Source: Desulfacinum hydrothermale DSM 13146 (GTDB lineage Bacteria > Desulfobacterota > Syntrophobacteria > Syntrophobacterales > DSM-9756). From it: DNA of 64,000 bases. The notes beneath the pieces were generated by a model that saw only the letters and a program-made list of their open reading frames with translations, made no database searches and was not told the DNA's origin. Each line of letters begins with the position of its first letter. Position 1 is the first letter of the stretch. The position numbers and the translations under genes were made by a program. Location of the stretch: NCBI RefSeq assembly GCF_900176285.1, contig NZ_FWXF01000011.1:62001-126000 (forward strand), read 5' to 3'. Shown one piece after another: positions 48,095 through 56,908 of the stretch.

Positions 48095-51000
48095 TCAGGC
48101 GGCCCAAGCCGCCTTTTCCTGTGCGGATTCCACGCGCGTTTCGTCCTGCTTGCGATGCCGTGCGGGTTCCACCGACTCCCGGCTTTCGGGCCACCGTCCC
48201 CGGCGCATTCGGAACCAAAGCAGCCGCACGTCGTTTAGGATCGTGTAAAGACCCGGCACGAGGACCAGGGTGAGGACGGTGGCGAACAGGACCCCCGCCG
48301 CCAGTGCCAGGGCCATGGGGATCAGGAATTTGGCTTGGAAGTCCGTCTCCAGGATCATGGGCATGAGGCCGCCCACGGTGCTGATCGTCGTCAGAATGAT
48401 GGCTCGAAACCGGCGCTTGCCCCCTTCGATGATGGCCTCGAAAAACCGCATCCCCTCCGCCAGGTTTTCGTTGATGCGCTCGATGAGAACGATGGCGTCG
48501 TTGACCACCACGCCGGTGAGGGCCACCATGCCGAAAAGGCTCATGATCGAAAGATCGTAGCCCAGGACCAGGTGCCCCGCCACGGCTCCGATGAGCCCGA
48601 AGGGGACGGTGATCATGATCACCACCGGCTGGATGTAGCTTCGGAAGATGGTGGCGATGATGATGAAGATCCCCAACAGCGCCATGGGAAAACCGATCTT
48701 CAGGCTGTCCAGGGACTCGCGCATCTTCTTCTTTTCCCCCTGCAGGGCCACGTGCACGTCGGGGTAGGTGCGGCGCAATTGGGGAAAGAAGGTTGCCGAC
48801 AGCTGCTGGAAGATCTCGTTGGCGTTGGCCCGGTCCGTGTCCACGGCGGCGCTCACCGCCACGCGCCGCATCCCGTCCGTACGGGTGATCTCCGAAAAAC
48901 CGGGAGCCACCTCAAAGTCTGCCACCGATCGCAAGGGGATTTGGGATCCTTGAGGGGTGCGGATGCGCACCTCCTGCAACCGGGACAGATCCCGGCGTTC
49001 CCCTTCGGTGTAGCGCACCTTGATGCGAATGTCGTCCCGTCCCCGCTGGATGCGCAGGGCTTCCTCCCCGTAGTAGCCGGCGTAGATCTGCCGGGCCAGA
49101 TCGTCCAGGGTAATACCCAGGGGCCGGGCTTCCGGTTTCAGGTGAAGGCGAAGCTCCCGCTTGCCGGCCGAATAGTCGGAGCGAATCTGGTAGACCCCAT
49201 CGAACTTTCGCAATCGCTCCATGAGTTCCTGGGAGGCCGCCAGGATCTGATCCATTCGATGGCCCTGGAGCCAGATCTCGATGGGCGCTCCGGGGGGGCC
49301 CGCCTCCATGCCCTGGAAGGTGAGGGATTTGATGCCGGGAATGGGGCCCGTTTCCTTTTCCCATTCCACCATGATGTCTTTGGAGTGAATGCCGCGCCGT
49401 TCCGGAGGCAGCAAGATGGCTTGCACCGCCCCGTAATGGGGCCCGTAGCTGGGAACGTCCCCGATGGTTTCCCCCACCAGGGCCAGGCGATCCACCAGCA
49501 GGGGTTCCCCGGAAAGGGTCTTCATCCGCTGGTTCAGGCGAAGAAGCGAAGCCTCCAAGCGCGTTATCGCCTCCTGGGTCACTTCCACCGGCGTTCCCTC
49601 GGGAAACTGCACGGTGGCGGTCACAATGAAGCCGTCGATTTCCGGAAAGACAACAAATTTTACGATCCCGCCCCGGATGAGGCCGATGCTCATGAGCAGT
49701 ACGGCGACGGCGGCGCACAGCCCGATGTACCGCCAGCGAAGGACGGTGCTGAGAAAGGGGGCGTAGATGCGGGCCACGAACCATTCCATGCCGGCGCTCA
49801 CCGACCGTTGGATCCGATGCACACGGCCCAGGAATCCCTTGCGGCCGGCTGTGGCCTGATTGGGGTCCGGCAAGTGACTCAGGTGTGCGGGCAAAAGGAG
49901 CAGGCACTCGGTCAGGGAGATGATCAGGCAGGCGGTGACCACCTGGGGTAATATGGCGATGAACTTTCCCATGATGCCGCCCACATAGGCCAGAGGCAAA
50001 AAGGCCACGACGGTGGTGGTCACCGCGGCGATCACGGGAAGCCCCACCTCGGACACTCCCTCCACCGCGGCTCCCAGAGGCGACTCGCCCCGTTTCCGGT
50101 GGACGAAGATGGCCTCCCCCACCACGATGGCATCGTCCACCACGATCCCCAGGACCATGATGAAGGCGAAGAGGGAGATCATGTTGATGGTGCCTCCCAG
50201 GCCCCACACGATGGCCAGGGCCCCGGCGATGGAGACGGGGATCCCCATGCCGGCCCAGAAGGCCAAACGGGCGTCCAGGAAGAGCCACAGGGTGAGCAGG
50301 ACGATCACCAGGCCGTAGAGGCCGTTTTTGACCAGAAGGTTGATGCGGGCCCGGAGCATGTCCGTGGTGTCGTAGAGGATCTTGATCTTCAAGGTTTCCG
50401 GAAGCTTACGCTGGGCTCGTTGCACGTAGTCGTGGACGGCCTGGGAGATCTTAAGGGCGTCTTCTTCCGACGTTTTGAAGACCACGAGCATGGCTGCGGG
50501 ATCGCCGTTGATGGTGGCTCGGATGGGGTCTTCCGTGAACCCGTCCACGATGCGGGCCACCCGGCCCAGGGGGACCATGTCCCCGTCGGGAGTGGTCAGG
50601 AGCACGATGGAGGCCAGTTCCTCTCCCGTGTACTTGCGTCCCACGGTGCGCAGGCGGATCTCTTCACCCTTGGTGCGGATGGTGCCTCCGGCCAGGTTGA
50701 GGTTGCTGCGGCGCACGGTTTGAACCACCTGCGAAAAGGTGAGACCGTAGCGGCGGAGCGCCTCTTCGGAGACCTCCACGGCGATCTCGTAGTCACGGAT
50801 TCCGAAGGTCTCCACCTGGGAGACCTGCGGAAGCATTTGGAGTTCGTCCTTGACCCGCTCGGACCATTCCTTGAGGCGAGCTTCCCCCATGCGGCCGGCC
50901 AGATAGACCAGGACCACGGGGTTTCGAACCGTCAGGTCCGTGATGATGGGCTCCTCGGCGTCCAGGGGAAAGGTGGAGATGGAATCGATCTTGCTCCGGA

Positions 51001-51325
51001 CTCGGTCCAGGACCACCCGCAGGTCGAAGGTTTCGCGCACCTCGATCACGGCCGTTCCCGCCCCTTCCCGGGCCTTGGTGGTGATCTGCTTGATCCCTTC
51101 CACCCCCTCCAGGGCTTCCTCGATCTTTCGGCAGATCCCTTCTTCCACCTCTTCCGGGTCCGCCCCCGGATAGGGGACCGTCACGGTGATCATGTCCAGG
51201 GAAAATTCTGGAAAGATCTCTTTGATCATGGACGTGGCGGCCGTGATCCCGGCAAAGAAGATGAGGACCAGCATGATGTTGGCAAAGACGGTGTTGCGGG
51301 CGAAGGCCGTGAGAAGGCGCTTCAT
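48095..51325 (-). CDS. RND efflux transporter, inner-membrane pump
   Basis: 1076 residues. Twelve-helix RND protein with two large periplasmic loops. The N-terminus FARNTVFANIMLVLIFF, the porter-domain PGADPEEVEEGICRKIEEAL, and the proton-relay helix IMVLGIVVDDAIVVGEAIF with its paired Asp residues are visible; the second half repeats the pattern (MVALTGVVVNDAIVLIERIN). It is of the hydrophobic/amphiphilic efflux type; the substrate is unknown. It overlaps the fusion-protein stop by four bases. Confidence 0.94.
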   Translation of the reverse strand: MKRLLTAFARNTVFANIMLVLIFFAGITAATSMIKEIFPEFSLDMITVTVPYPGADPEEVEEGICRKIEEALEGVEGIKQITTKAREGAGTAVIEVRETFDLRVVLDRVRSKIDSISTFPLDAEEPIITDLTVRNPVVLVYLAGRMGEARLKEWSERVKDELQMLPQVSQVETFGIRDYEIAVEVSEEALRRYGLTFSQVVQTVRRSNLNLAGGTIRTKGEEIRLRTVGRKYTGEELASIVLLTTPDGDMVPLGRVARIVDGFTEDPIRATINGDPAAMLVVFKTSEEDALKISQAVHDYVQRAQRKLPETLKIKILYDTTDMLRARINLLVKNGLYGLVIVLLTLWLFLDARLAFWAGMGIPVSIAGALAIVWGLGGTINMISLFAFIMVLGIVVDDAIVVGEAIFVHRKRGESPLGAAVEGVSEVGLPVIAAVTTTVVAFLPLAYVGGIMGKFIAILPQVVTACLIISLTECLLLLPAHLSHLPDPNQATAGRKGFLGRVHRIQRSVSAGMEWFVARIYAPFLSTVLRWRYIGLCAAVAVLLMSIGLIRGGIVKFVVFPEIDGFIVTATVQFPEGTPVEVTQEAITRLEASLLRLNQRMKTLSGEPLLVDRLALVGETIGDVPSYGPHYGAVQAILLPPERRGIHSKDIMVEWEKETGPIPGIKSLTFQGMEAGPPGAPIEIWLQGHRMDQILAASQELMERLRKFDGVYQIRSDYSAGKRELRLHLKPEARPLGITLDDLARQIYAGYYGEEALRIQRGRDDIRIKVRYTEGERRDLSRLQEVRIRTPQGSQIPLRSVADFEVAPGFSEITRTDGMRRVAVSAAVDTDRANANEIFQQLSATFFPQLRRTYPDVHVALQGEKKKMRESLDSLKIGFPMALLGIFIIIATIFRSYIQPVVIMITVPFGLIGAVAGHLVLGYDLSIMSLFGMVALTGVVVNDAIVLIERINENLAEGMRFFEAIIEGGKRRFRAIILTTISTVGGLMPMILETDFQAKFLIPMALALAAGVLFATVLTLVLVPGLYTILNDVRLLWFRMRRGRWPESRESVEPARHRKQDETRVESAQEKAAWAA

Positions 51326-52695
51326 GATCTCTTGTCCTCACGCGCGGTTCGCGCGGCTTTCCTGTCGGCCGGCTCAACCTCCAAAAGCATGTCTTCCAAA
51401 GGGCTCACCAGGCGGGTCACGATCACCATGTCCCCCTCTTGCACGCCGTCGGAAAGGAAGGCTTCGTCCCCCTGGATACGAGCCACCTGCACATCCACCG
51501 TTTTGAGGCGTTTGTTGACGGCCAGATAGACCGTGTTGTCAAAGGTGACGGCCCAGCGGGGAACCCGGACCACCCGCTCCATCGTCTTTCCCGGGATGTC
51601 CACCGAACAGAACATGCCGGCCACCAGGGGCAGGCCGCCGGCGGTGGTGCGGGCCGCTTCCTGCGCCGTCACACGAACCGCCACGGTGACGGTCCTCGTC
51701 TTCCGGTCGTAGTCCATGACGCGATGCAGCGTGCCGGTCCATTCATGACCGGACGGATCTTCCGTCCATCGGATCCGGCAGGGCACATGGCGGATGTTCT
51801 GAAACCAGGCCACCGGAGGACGGGAGGAGGTTCGGTCGAAAAGGAGCCAGCGGCGTGCGTCCCGGCTGTCGAGGGACACGGCGATTTCCAGCATGGAATC
51901 GTCGGCCAGGCTGACGGCGGGGGTTCCCGGGGCAAGGTATTGTCCGATCTCCACCGAAACGGAAGTGACCCGGCCGTCGAAGGGAGCCTTCACCGTGCAG
52001 CGTTCCAGGCGGATCCGGGCCTGCTCTCTTTGGGCCTGGGCCGATCGCAGGTTGCTTTCGGCTTCCTGGATCCGTTGAGGATAGACGGCCAGGGAACGGC
52101 GCAGCACGTTCAGCTGGTCCAGGGCCTGCTGATAGGCCTTCTCGGCCGCCTCCACCCCGCTGCGGGTGCCCACTTTGTTCTGGGTGTAGAGGCGCCGGAG
52201 GCGCTCAAATTCGGACCGGGCCAAATCCCTCGTGCGGGTGAGCGGCCCCAGGCGGGCCTGTTCCCGCTGATATTCGCGCCGGAGCCGCTCCACGGTGCTG
52301 GTCCATTGCGCCACCGAGGCCTGGGCTTGTTCCAGCGCCGTTTCGTAGTCCCGGGGATCGATCCGAAAGAGCACGTCCCCCTTGGGGATGATCTCACCCA
52401 CGTCCAGGCGCGGATGGACGAAGACCACGGTGCCCGAAACCTGAGAGGACAGGGTGGCCGTGTCCACGGGTGCGGCGTTGCCATGGCCGCGCAACACCAC
52501 GGGCACATCCTCGTACACAGCCCGCATCGCCTGGACCTTCAGGGCCTGCTCTGTCTCCACCGCTTCCACGGGAGGCTTTTTGAGCTTGGAAAGGACCGCC
52601 ATGGCGGCGATCCCCACGGCCAGGATCGCCACGCAGACGGCGATGCGAAAAAAGACCCTGCGATCCGTCCCTTCTTCCTTCTTACGAGCCGTCAT
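51322..52695 (-). CDS. RND efflux periplasmic adaptor (membrane fusion protein)
   Basis: 457 residues. One N-terminal membrane segment (FFRIAVCVAILAVGIAAMAVL) anchors it. The lipoyl half-motifs VSGTVVFVHPRLDVGEIIPKG and CTVKAPFDGRVTSVSVEIGQYL flank a long coiled-coil hairpin (about residues 115-235), followed by beta-barrel and membrane-proximal domains. It links the RND pump to the TolC duct. Its start is 14 bases after the MarR stop; AGAAGGA is upstream. Confidence 0.92.
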   Translation of the reverse strand: MTARKKEEGTDRRVFFRIAVCVAILAVGIAAMAVLSKLKKPPVEAVETEQALKVQAMRAVYEDVPVVLRGHGNAAPVDTATLSSQVSGTVVFVHPRLDVGEIIPKGDVLFRIDPRDYETALEQAQASVAQWTSTVERLRREYQREQARLGPLTRTRDLARSEFERLRRLYTQNKVGTRSGVEAAEKAYQQALDQLNVLRRSLAVYPQRIQEAESNLRSAQAQREQARIRLERCTVKAPFDGRVTSVSVEIGQYLAPGTPAVSLADDSMLEIAVSLDSRDARRWLLFDRTSSRPPVAWFQNIRHVPCRIRWTEDPSGHEWTGTLHRVMDYDRKTRTVTVAVRVTAQEAARTTAGGLPLVAGMFCSVDIPGKTMERVVRVPRWAVTFDNTVYLAVNKRLKTVDVQVARIQGDEAFLSDGVQEGDMVIVTRLVSPLEDMLLEVEPADRKAARTAREDKRS

Positions 52696-52709
52696 GCACC
52701 CATGTCCTT

Positions 52710-53201
52710 CTAAGGCAGCCTTTCAAGCCGTTTCGTTTCATCGTTGAGAACGGAATGCACCCGCTCCAGGATGCGGCACCAGTCCCGGCTCGTCTCCGGC
52801 CCCAACTCTTCCACCAGATCCACGAAGGCCTGGAGGACCGTCTCCTCCAAGACCTCCATGTCCCGGGTGGCCTCGGGCGAAATGCGCACAAACACACGGC
52901 GCCGGTCCTGCGGGTCCGGTTCCCGCATCACCAGGCCCTTGTCCACAAGCCGGTCCACCATGGAGGATGCCGACGGGGCGGAAACGCTGAGGGTTTCCGC
53001 CAGGTCCTTGATGGTCATGTGCCCCCGTTCGCGAATAAAGAAGAGGGCGTGCAGTTGGGACACCGAGATTTCCCCGAAGCGGGCGAGACGGCCGCCATGG
53101 GCCTGGCGGGCGGACACGATGCGGCTGATTCGGTCCCGAATCAATCGGCTCGTGTTGAAGATAAACCGGGCCTGCTCCAAGGGGGTTTGGGCGGGGCACA
53201 C
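52710..53201 (-). CDS. MarR family transcriptional regulator
   Basis: 163 residues. A winged helix is seen in SQLHALFFIRERGHMTIKDL, ETLSVSAPSASSMVDRLVDKGLV and the wing DPQDRRRVFVRIS. MarR proteins repress neighbouring efflux genes and release on binding a small aromatic or toxic compound. First gene of the marR-MFP-RND-tolC operon. GTG 53201 follows AGGAGG with seven bases spacing. Confidence 0.9.
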   Translation of the reverse strand: MCPAQTPLEQARFIFNTSRLIRDRISRIVSARQAHGGRLARFGEISVSQLHALFFIRERGHMTIKDLAETLSVSAPSASSMVDRLVDKGLVMREPDPQDRRRVFVRISPEATRDMEVLEETVLQAFVDLVEELGPETSRDWCRILERVHSVLNDETKRLERLP

Positions 53202-53247
53202 GGGAAGGCCTCCTCAAATGTTAGAGATGCAAAATAGTTGGTAATCA

Positions 53248-53275
53248 AACATACCCCGGGAACTTTCTGTGTCAA
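53248..53275 (-). promoter_or_regulatory. Promoter of the marR efflux operon
   Basis: Minus strand: TTGACA (53275-53270), 16-base spacer, TATGTT (53253-53248). It is followed by an AT-rich stretch of about 40 bases before the marR ribosome site, where an operator could lie; no clean palindrome was found there. Confidence 0.55.
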
Positions 53276-53289
53276 GGGCAAAGGCTCGT

Positions 53290-53673
53290 TCAGGCCAGCC
53301 GGGGAAAAAAGTCCTGGTATCGGGCGAAGATCTCGGCTTCCAGGTCCTCGTGCAACAGCTCCAGGGGGCGGGCGCCGTGGGGACACCGGTAGTTGGGGGA
53401 TGTGCCGAAAAGGCGGCAGGTGAAGGGACGGACGGGGTAGATGGTGCATCCGTGCTCCGAAAGGTAGGGGCAGGTGGTGCCCTGGGCGGAGCCCATGTCC
53501 CTTCCTTGGGCCTCCAGGTAGGCCCGGATGCGGGCGTCTTCCAGGGGGGTGCGGGACGGCACGCCGAAGCGGCGGCAGCAGTCGGTGCACCCGTCGATGC
53601 ATTGCATCTCCGGGATCAGGGCGTAGAGGTCCTCCAGGGTGAAATCCTTTGAGCCGTTGGATCCAGGTGTCAT
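53290..53673 (-). CDS. YkgJ family cysteine cluster protein
   Basis: 127 residues. Eight cysteines: Cys25, 29, 32 and 33 in the CxxxCxxCC motif, then Cys68, 76, 86 and 97 (TTCPYLSEHGCTIYPVRPFTCR). This is the YkgJ/UPF0153 pattern, thought to bind zinc or an iron-sulfur cluster; no function is established. GGAG eight bases before the ATG. It is the only gene between the efflux operon and the second HIT gene. Confidence 0.82.
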   Translation of the reverse strand: MTPGSNGSKDFTLEDLYALIPEMQCIDGCTDCCRRFGVPSRTPLEDARIRAYLEAQGRDMGSAQGTTCPYLSEHGCTIYPVRPFTCRLFGTSPNYRCPHGARPLELLHEDLEAEIFARYQDFFPRLA

Positions 53674-53831
53674 CTTTGCGCTCCATTTTGGCGGTGGTTT
53701 TTCTGCAAACGTGTTGTCAGGAAAAGGCGTCCCATCGTATGGTGGGAGGCGATTGGAATTATAGGGAGCGAGTATGGGCGAAGCAACGGTTGGGGCCTTA
53801 CGAAGACTTTCATAGCAAAGGAGGAGAGGAT

Positions 53832-54242
53832 ATGTCGGAGTGCATCTTTTGCAAGATTGTTGCCGGACAGATTCCCTGCGCCAAGGTCTATGAGGACGAT
53901 CATGTGCTGGCCTTTCTCGACATCAACCCTCTCATGCCGGGCCACACCCTGCTCATTACCAAAAAGCATGCGGAAACGATCTTCGACCTGAGTGCCGAAG
54001 AGGCGGCGGCCTGTGGGGCGGCACTGCCCAAGGTGGCCTCGGCCGTCTTCAAGGCCATGGGCGCCGAAGGGATGAATATATTGCAAAACAATTACGAAAT
54101 ATCCGGCCAAGAGATCTTTCATGTCCATTTTCATCTCATGCCGCGAAAGACCGGAGACGGGTTCAAGGTTCCCTGGCCGGCCAAGCAGTATGGCCCCGGA
54201 GAGATGGAGGCGGTGCTGGAAAAGATTCGAAAGGCCTTTTAG
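53832..54242 (+). CDS. HIT family protein (HinT-like)
   Basis: 136 residues. CIFCKIVAGQIP at the start and the triad HVHFHLMPR are those of HinT/PKCI-type nucleoside phosphoramidases. It hydrolyses AMP-linked phosphoramidates. ATG 53832 follows GGAGGAGAGG; a longer frame adds 61 residues unlike the family. A weak hairpin overlaps its stop. Confidence 0.9.
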   Translation: MSECIFCKIVAGQIPCAKVYEDDHVLAFLDINPLMPGHTLLITKKHAETIFDLSAEEAAACGAALPKVASAVFKAMGAEGMNILQNNYEISGQEIFHVHFHLMPRKTGDGFKVPWPAKQYGPGEMEAVLEKIRKAF

Positions 54243-54265
54243 GCGCTTGGCTCAGGCGGGCGCCT
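54241..54265 (+). terminator. Possible terminator after the HinT-like gene
   Basis: AGGCGC and GCGCCTTT form a 6-bp stem around a 13-base loop at the stop codon. The following TTTCGG is a poor T-run. Confidence 0.3.
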
Positions 54266-54327
54266 TTCGGGGCCGGGATAGGGATCGCCGGTCCCCAGGG
54301 GCAGGCCATCTGCCCCGTGGGGACGGG

Positions 54328-55155
54328 TCAGGTTTGCAGGCGGGAGGCCAGGGAAAGGACGGCACGGGCTTCGTCTTCCCGGCCCCTTTTCCGGCATCCC
54401 TGGGCGTAGATGCGCGTCTTTTTCTGGAGCACGGCGATGGCCTGAGCGCGCTGTTCTTGTGACAGTTCTCGGGTTTTTAGAAGGCGTGCGATGGCCCGGA
54501 TCCGGTATCGGTCCAGGGCGGGGACCGAGGCGGAAAGCTGGTCGGCGTGGCCTCCGCGCTTGATCACCAGCGGTTTCGGTACCAGGCCGATGGGGTGGCG
54601 GCATCCGATCCGGAGCCACAGGTCGTAGTCTTCGCAGGCGGGAAGGTCTTCGTCAAAGAGCCCCACCTGCTCCAGCAGGCTCCGGTGTAGCATCACCGCC
54701 GATGGGCTGATCAGGCACCTTTCCAGCAGCCGGTCAAAACAGTGTCCCGACGGCTTGGCATGGTATCTTTTGGGATTCCAGCGTCTTCCGTTTCGGATCC
54801 ACACTTCTTCCGTCTGGCAGATGAGCCAGCGGGGGTGTGCGGCAAAAAAATCGAGCTGTGCCCGGAGTTTTCCCGGCAGCCACAGGTCGTCGGAATCGAG
54901 AAAGGCGATCCATTGGCCTCGGGCGGCCTGCACGCCGCGGTTGCGCGCGGCGCTCACCCCCCGGTTGGACTGTCGGATCACAAGGATGCGGTCCCGGTAG
55001 GGGGCCAACACCTCCGGCGTCTCATCTGTTGAGCCGTCGTCCACCACGATGATTTCCATCCGGACGCCTTCCTGGGCCAGAACGGAATCCACCGCCTCCC
55101 GGACCATGTGGGCCCGATTGTGGGTGGGGATGATGACGCTCACCAGGTCGGTCAC
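54328..55155 (-). CDS. Family 2 glycosyltransferase
   Basis: 275 residues. GT-A fold: VSVIIPTHNRAHMV at the start, IIVVDDGSTDETPEVL, SAARNRGVQAARG, and the metal-binding FLDSDD. The acceptor region contains FDEDLPACEDYDLWLRI. It transfers a sugar from a nucleotide-sugar to an unknown acceptor, probably in cell-surface polysaccharide synthesis. GTG start 13 bases after the ispH-ubiA stop; weak ribosome site, likely coupled. Confidence 0.85.
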   Translation of the reverse strand: MTDLVSVIIPTHNRAHMVREAVDSVLAQEGVRMEIIVVDDGSTDETPEVLAPYRDRILVIRQSNRGVSAARNRGVQAARGQWIAFLDSDDLWLPGKLRAQLDFFAAHPRWLICQTEEVWIRNGRRWNPKRYHAKPSGHCFDRLLERCLISPSAVMLHRSLLEQVGLFDEDLPACEDYDLWLRIGCRHPIGLVPKPLVIKRGGHADQLSASVPALDRYRIRAIARLLKTRELSQEQRAQAIAVLQKKTRIYAQGCRKRGREDEARAVLSLASRLQT

Positions 55156-55168
55156 GGTGGTTTTCCGT

Positions 55169-56908
55169 CTAGAAGCTTTCCATCCACAGCCAGAAAGCCC
55201 CCAGAACCCCCAGTGCCACGATCACCAGCTCAATCATGGTTTCCAGCACGGGGGCGTCTTTCAACCGCTTTCCCCGGGATACCTTGGCAAAGACACCGTA
55301 GGCGGCCGCGGCGGGGAGCCAGAACAGGGCGAAGGACGTGGTGAGCCCCAGCCGAAGGCCTGCCACCAGCAAGACGGCCAGGGCCACGGCGGCTGTCAGA
55401 AGAAGCCGCATCGTCTTGTGTTCTCCCAGCAGCACCACGATGGTTTCCCGGCCCACCAGGCGGTCTCCCTGAATGTCCAGGCAGTCCAGCAGGGCCGTTC
55501 TCAGGAGCACCAGCAGAAAGACCAGCGGGAAGGCCCAGAGAAGTCGGCCGAAGCCGTCTGTCAGATGGTGCAGGTGGGGAACCCAGACCGTGACGCAGGC
55601 CCAGGCCAAGGGCACCATGAAGGTCTTGGATCCCGGGATGTCCTTGATGGTCAAGATATTTCGCTGGGTAAAGAAACGGCGCTCAAAGATGGGCACCGCA
55701 TAGAGGGATCCAAAGGCCAGGAGCAGGAGCAGCACGATGGCGGACCACGGTCCCTGGCCGGCGGCCAGCAAGAGGGCCGACAGGGCCGACAGGATGCTGG
55801 CCGTCGTAAACACCTTTCGCCACCTCTGGTAGAAGGCCGCCCGTTCTGGGTCGTTGAGCTTGAGGGCCTCGTGGTCCAGGTAGCGGTTCAGGGTATGCAT
55901 GGAAAAAGCGTAGGCGGCGGCCATGATCATGTGGGGAAGCTGGATGGGAAGGCCCGTGAGCGCCGACACGGCGGCCACCAAGAGCCCTGCGGCCAGGGAG
56001 CAGCCCAGGTTGTTGTAGGCGAGCATCTCCAGGAGGCGTTTCCATCCCGTGCCCTTGTCTTCCAATTCCCACTCGATCCCTTCCAGGAAGCGGACCACGT
56101 TCCGGATCATCCAGTTGGGCGTGGAGGCCCCGGCGGAAACTCCCACCGTGGCGTACCGGGCCATGCGGCCGGGATCCAGATCTTTTTCCGTTTCCACGTG
56201 GTAGGTGGGCACGCCGCATTCGCGGGCCACCTCCGCCAGCCGCACCGTGTTGCCGCTGTGGTAGCCGCCCACGATCACCATGGCGTCCACCTGTCGGCAC
56301 AGCTCCCGCACCTCGCGCTGCCGGTCATGGGTGGCGTTGCAGATGGTGTTTTCCACGATCCCGTGGGGGAACTTCTTTCGGAATCGATCCACGATGGCCT
56401 GGAAGACCTCTTCGTTCTGGGTGGTCTGGGCCACCAGGAGCACCTGATCCCAGGCGGGCAGGGTGTCCACCTGTTCCGGTTTCCGGATCACGGTGCCCCG
56501 GCCTTCCGCATATCCCATGAGGCCGATAACTTCGGCGTGATCTTCGTCGCCCGCAATGACGATGTGGTAGCCTTTTCTCGCGTGTTTGCGAATGATGGCC
56601 TGCACGCGGGCCACCCTCTTGCACGTGGCGTCGATGAGACCCCGGCCGATCTGCTTGAGGCGTCGGCGTTGATCGGGCGGAATGCCGTGGGCCCGCACGA
56701 TGACCCATTGGTCCCGGCATTCCTCCAGGTCTCGAGCTTCCGTGACGCCCCGTTGTTCGAGCATGGCCAGGACCTGGCGGTTGTGGATGAGCGGCCCGAA
56801 GGTGCGCAGGGGCTCTCCCGGCTTCGAGCGGGTCGCTTCCAAGGTCATTTCCAAAGCCGTCCGTACGCCGCGGCAGAACCCGGCGGTCTCCGCCACCAAC
56901 ACCTTCAT
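55169..56908 (-). CDS. ispH: Fused IspH (HMBPP reductase) and UbiA prenyltransferase
   Basis: 579 residues, about twice the length of IspH alone. Residues 1-285 are IspH, which makes IPP and DMAPP in the last MEP-pathway step. The cluster cysteines Cys12, Cys96 and Cys190, His42, His124 and Glu126 are in place; the usual SSN loop reads SGN (218-220). From about 295 a UbiA-type membrane prenyltransferase begins: N340RYLD344, a variant of the NDxxD motif, and D477IQGD481RLVGRET with several helices. Acceptor unknown. The frame is open across the join. The ATG overlaps the dus stop by four bases. Confidence 0.9.
   Translation of the reverse strand: MKVLVAETAGFCRGVRTALEMTLEATRSKPGEPLRTFGPLIHNRQVLAMLEQRGVTEARDLEECRDQWVIVRAHGIPPDQRRRLKQIGRGLIDATCKRVARVQAIIRKHARKGYHIVIAGDEDHAEVIGLMGYAEGRGTVIRKPEQVDTLPAWDQVLLVAQTTQNEEVFQAIVDRFRKKFPHGIVENTICNATHDRQREVRELCRQVDAMVIVGGYHSGNTVRLAEVARECGVPTYHVETEKDLDPGRMARYATVGVSAGASTPNWMIRNVVRFLEGIEWELEDKGTGWKRLLEMLAYNNLGCSLAAGLLVAAVSALTGLPIQLPHMIMAAAYAFSMHTLNRYLDHEALKLNDPERAAFYQRWRKVFTTASILSALSALLLAAGQGPWSAIVLLLLLAFGSLYAVPIFERRFFTQRNILTIKDIPGSKTFMVPLAWACVTVWVPHLHHLTDGFGRLLWAFPLVFLLVLLRTALLDCLDIQGDRLVGRETIVVLLGEHKTMRLLLTAAVALAVLLVAGLRLGLTTSFALFWLPAAAAYGVFAKVSRGKRLKDAPVLETMIELVIVALGVLGAFWLWMESF

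Noticed and set aside
48335-49951. 538-residue ORF on the plus strand
   Set aside because: Antisense to the RND pump. It is rich in His/Gly/Asp/Gln typical of antisense frames in GC-rich DNA and has no family motif.
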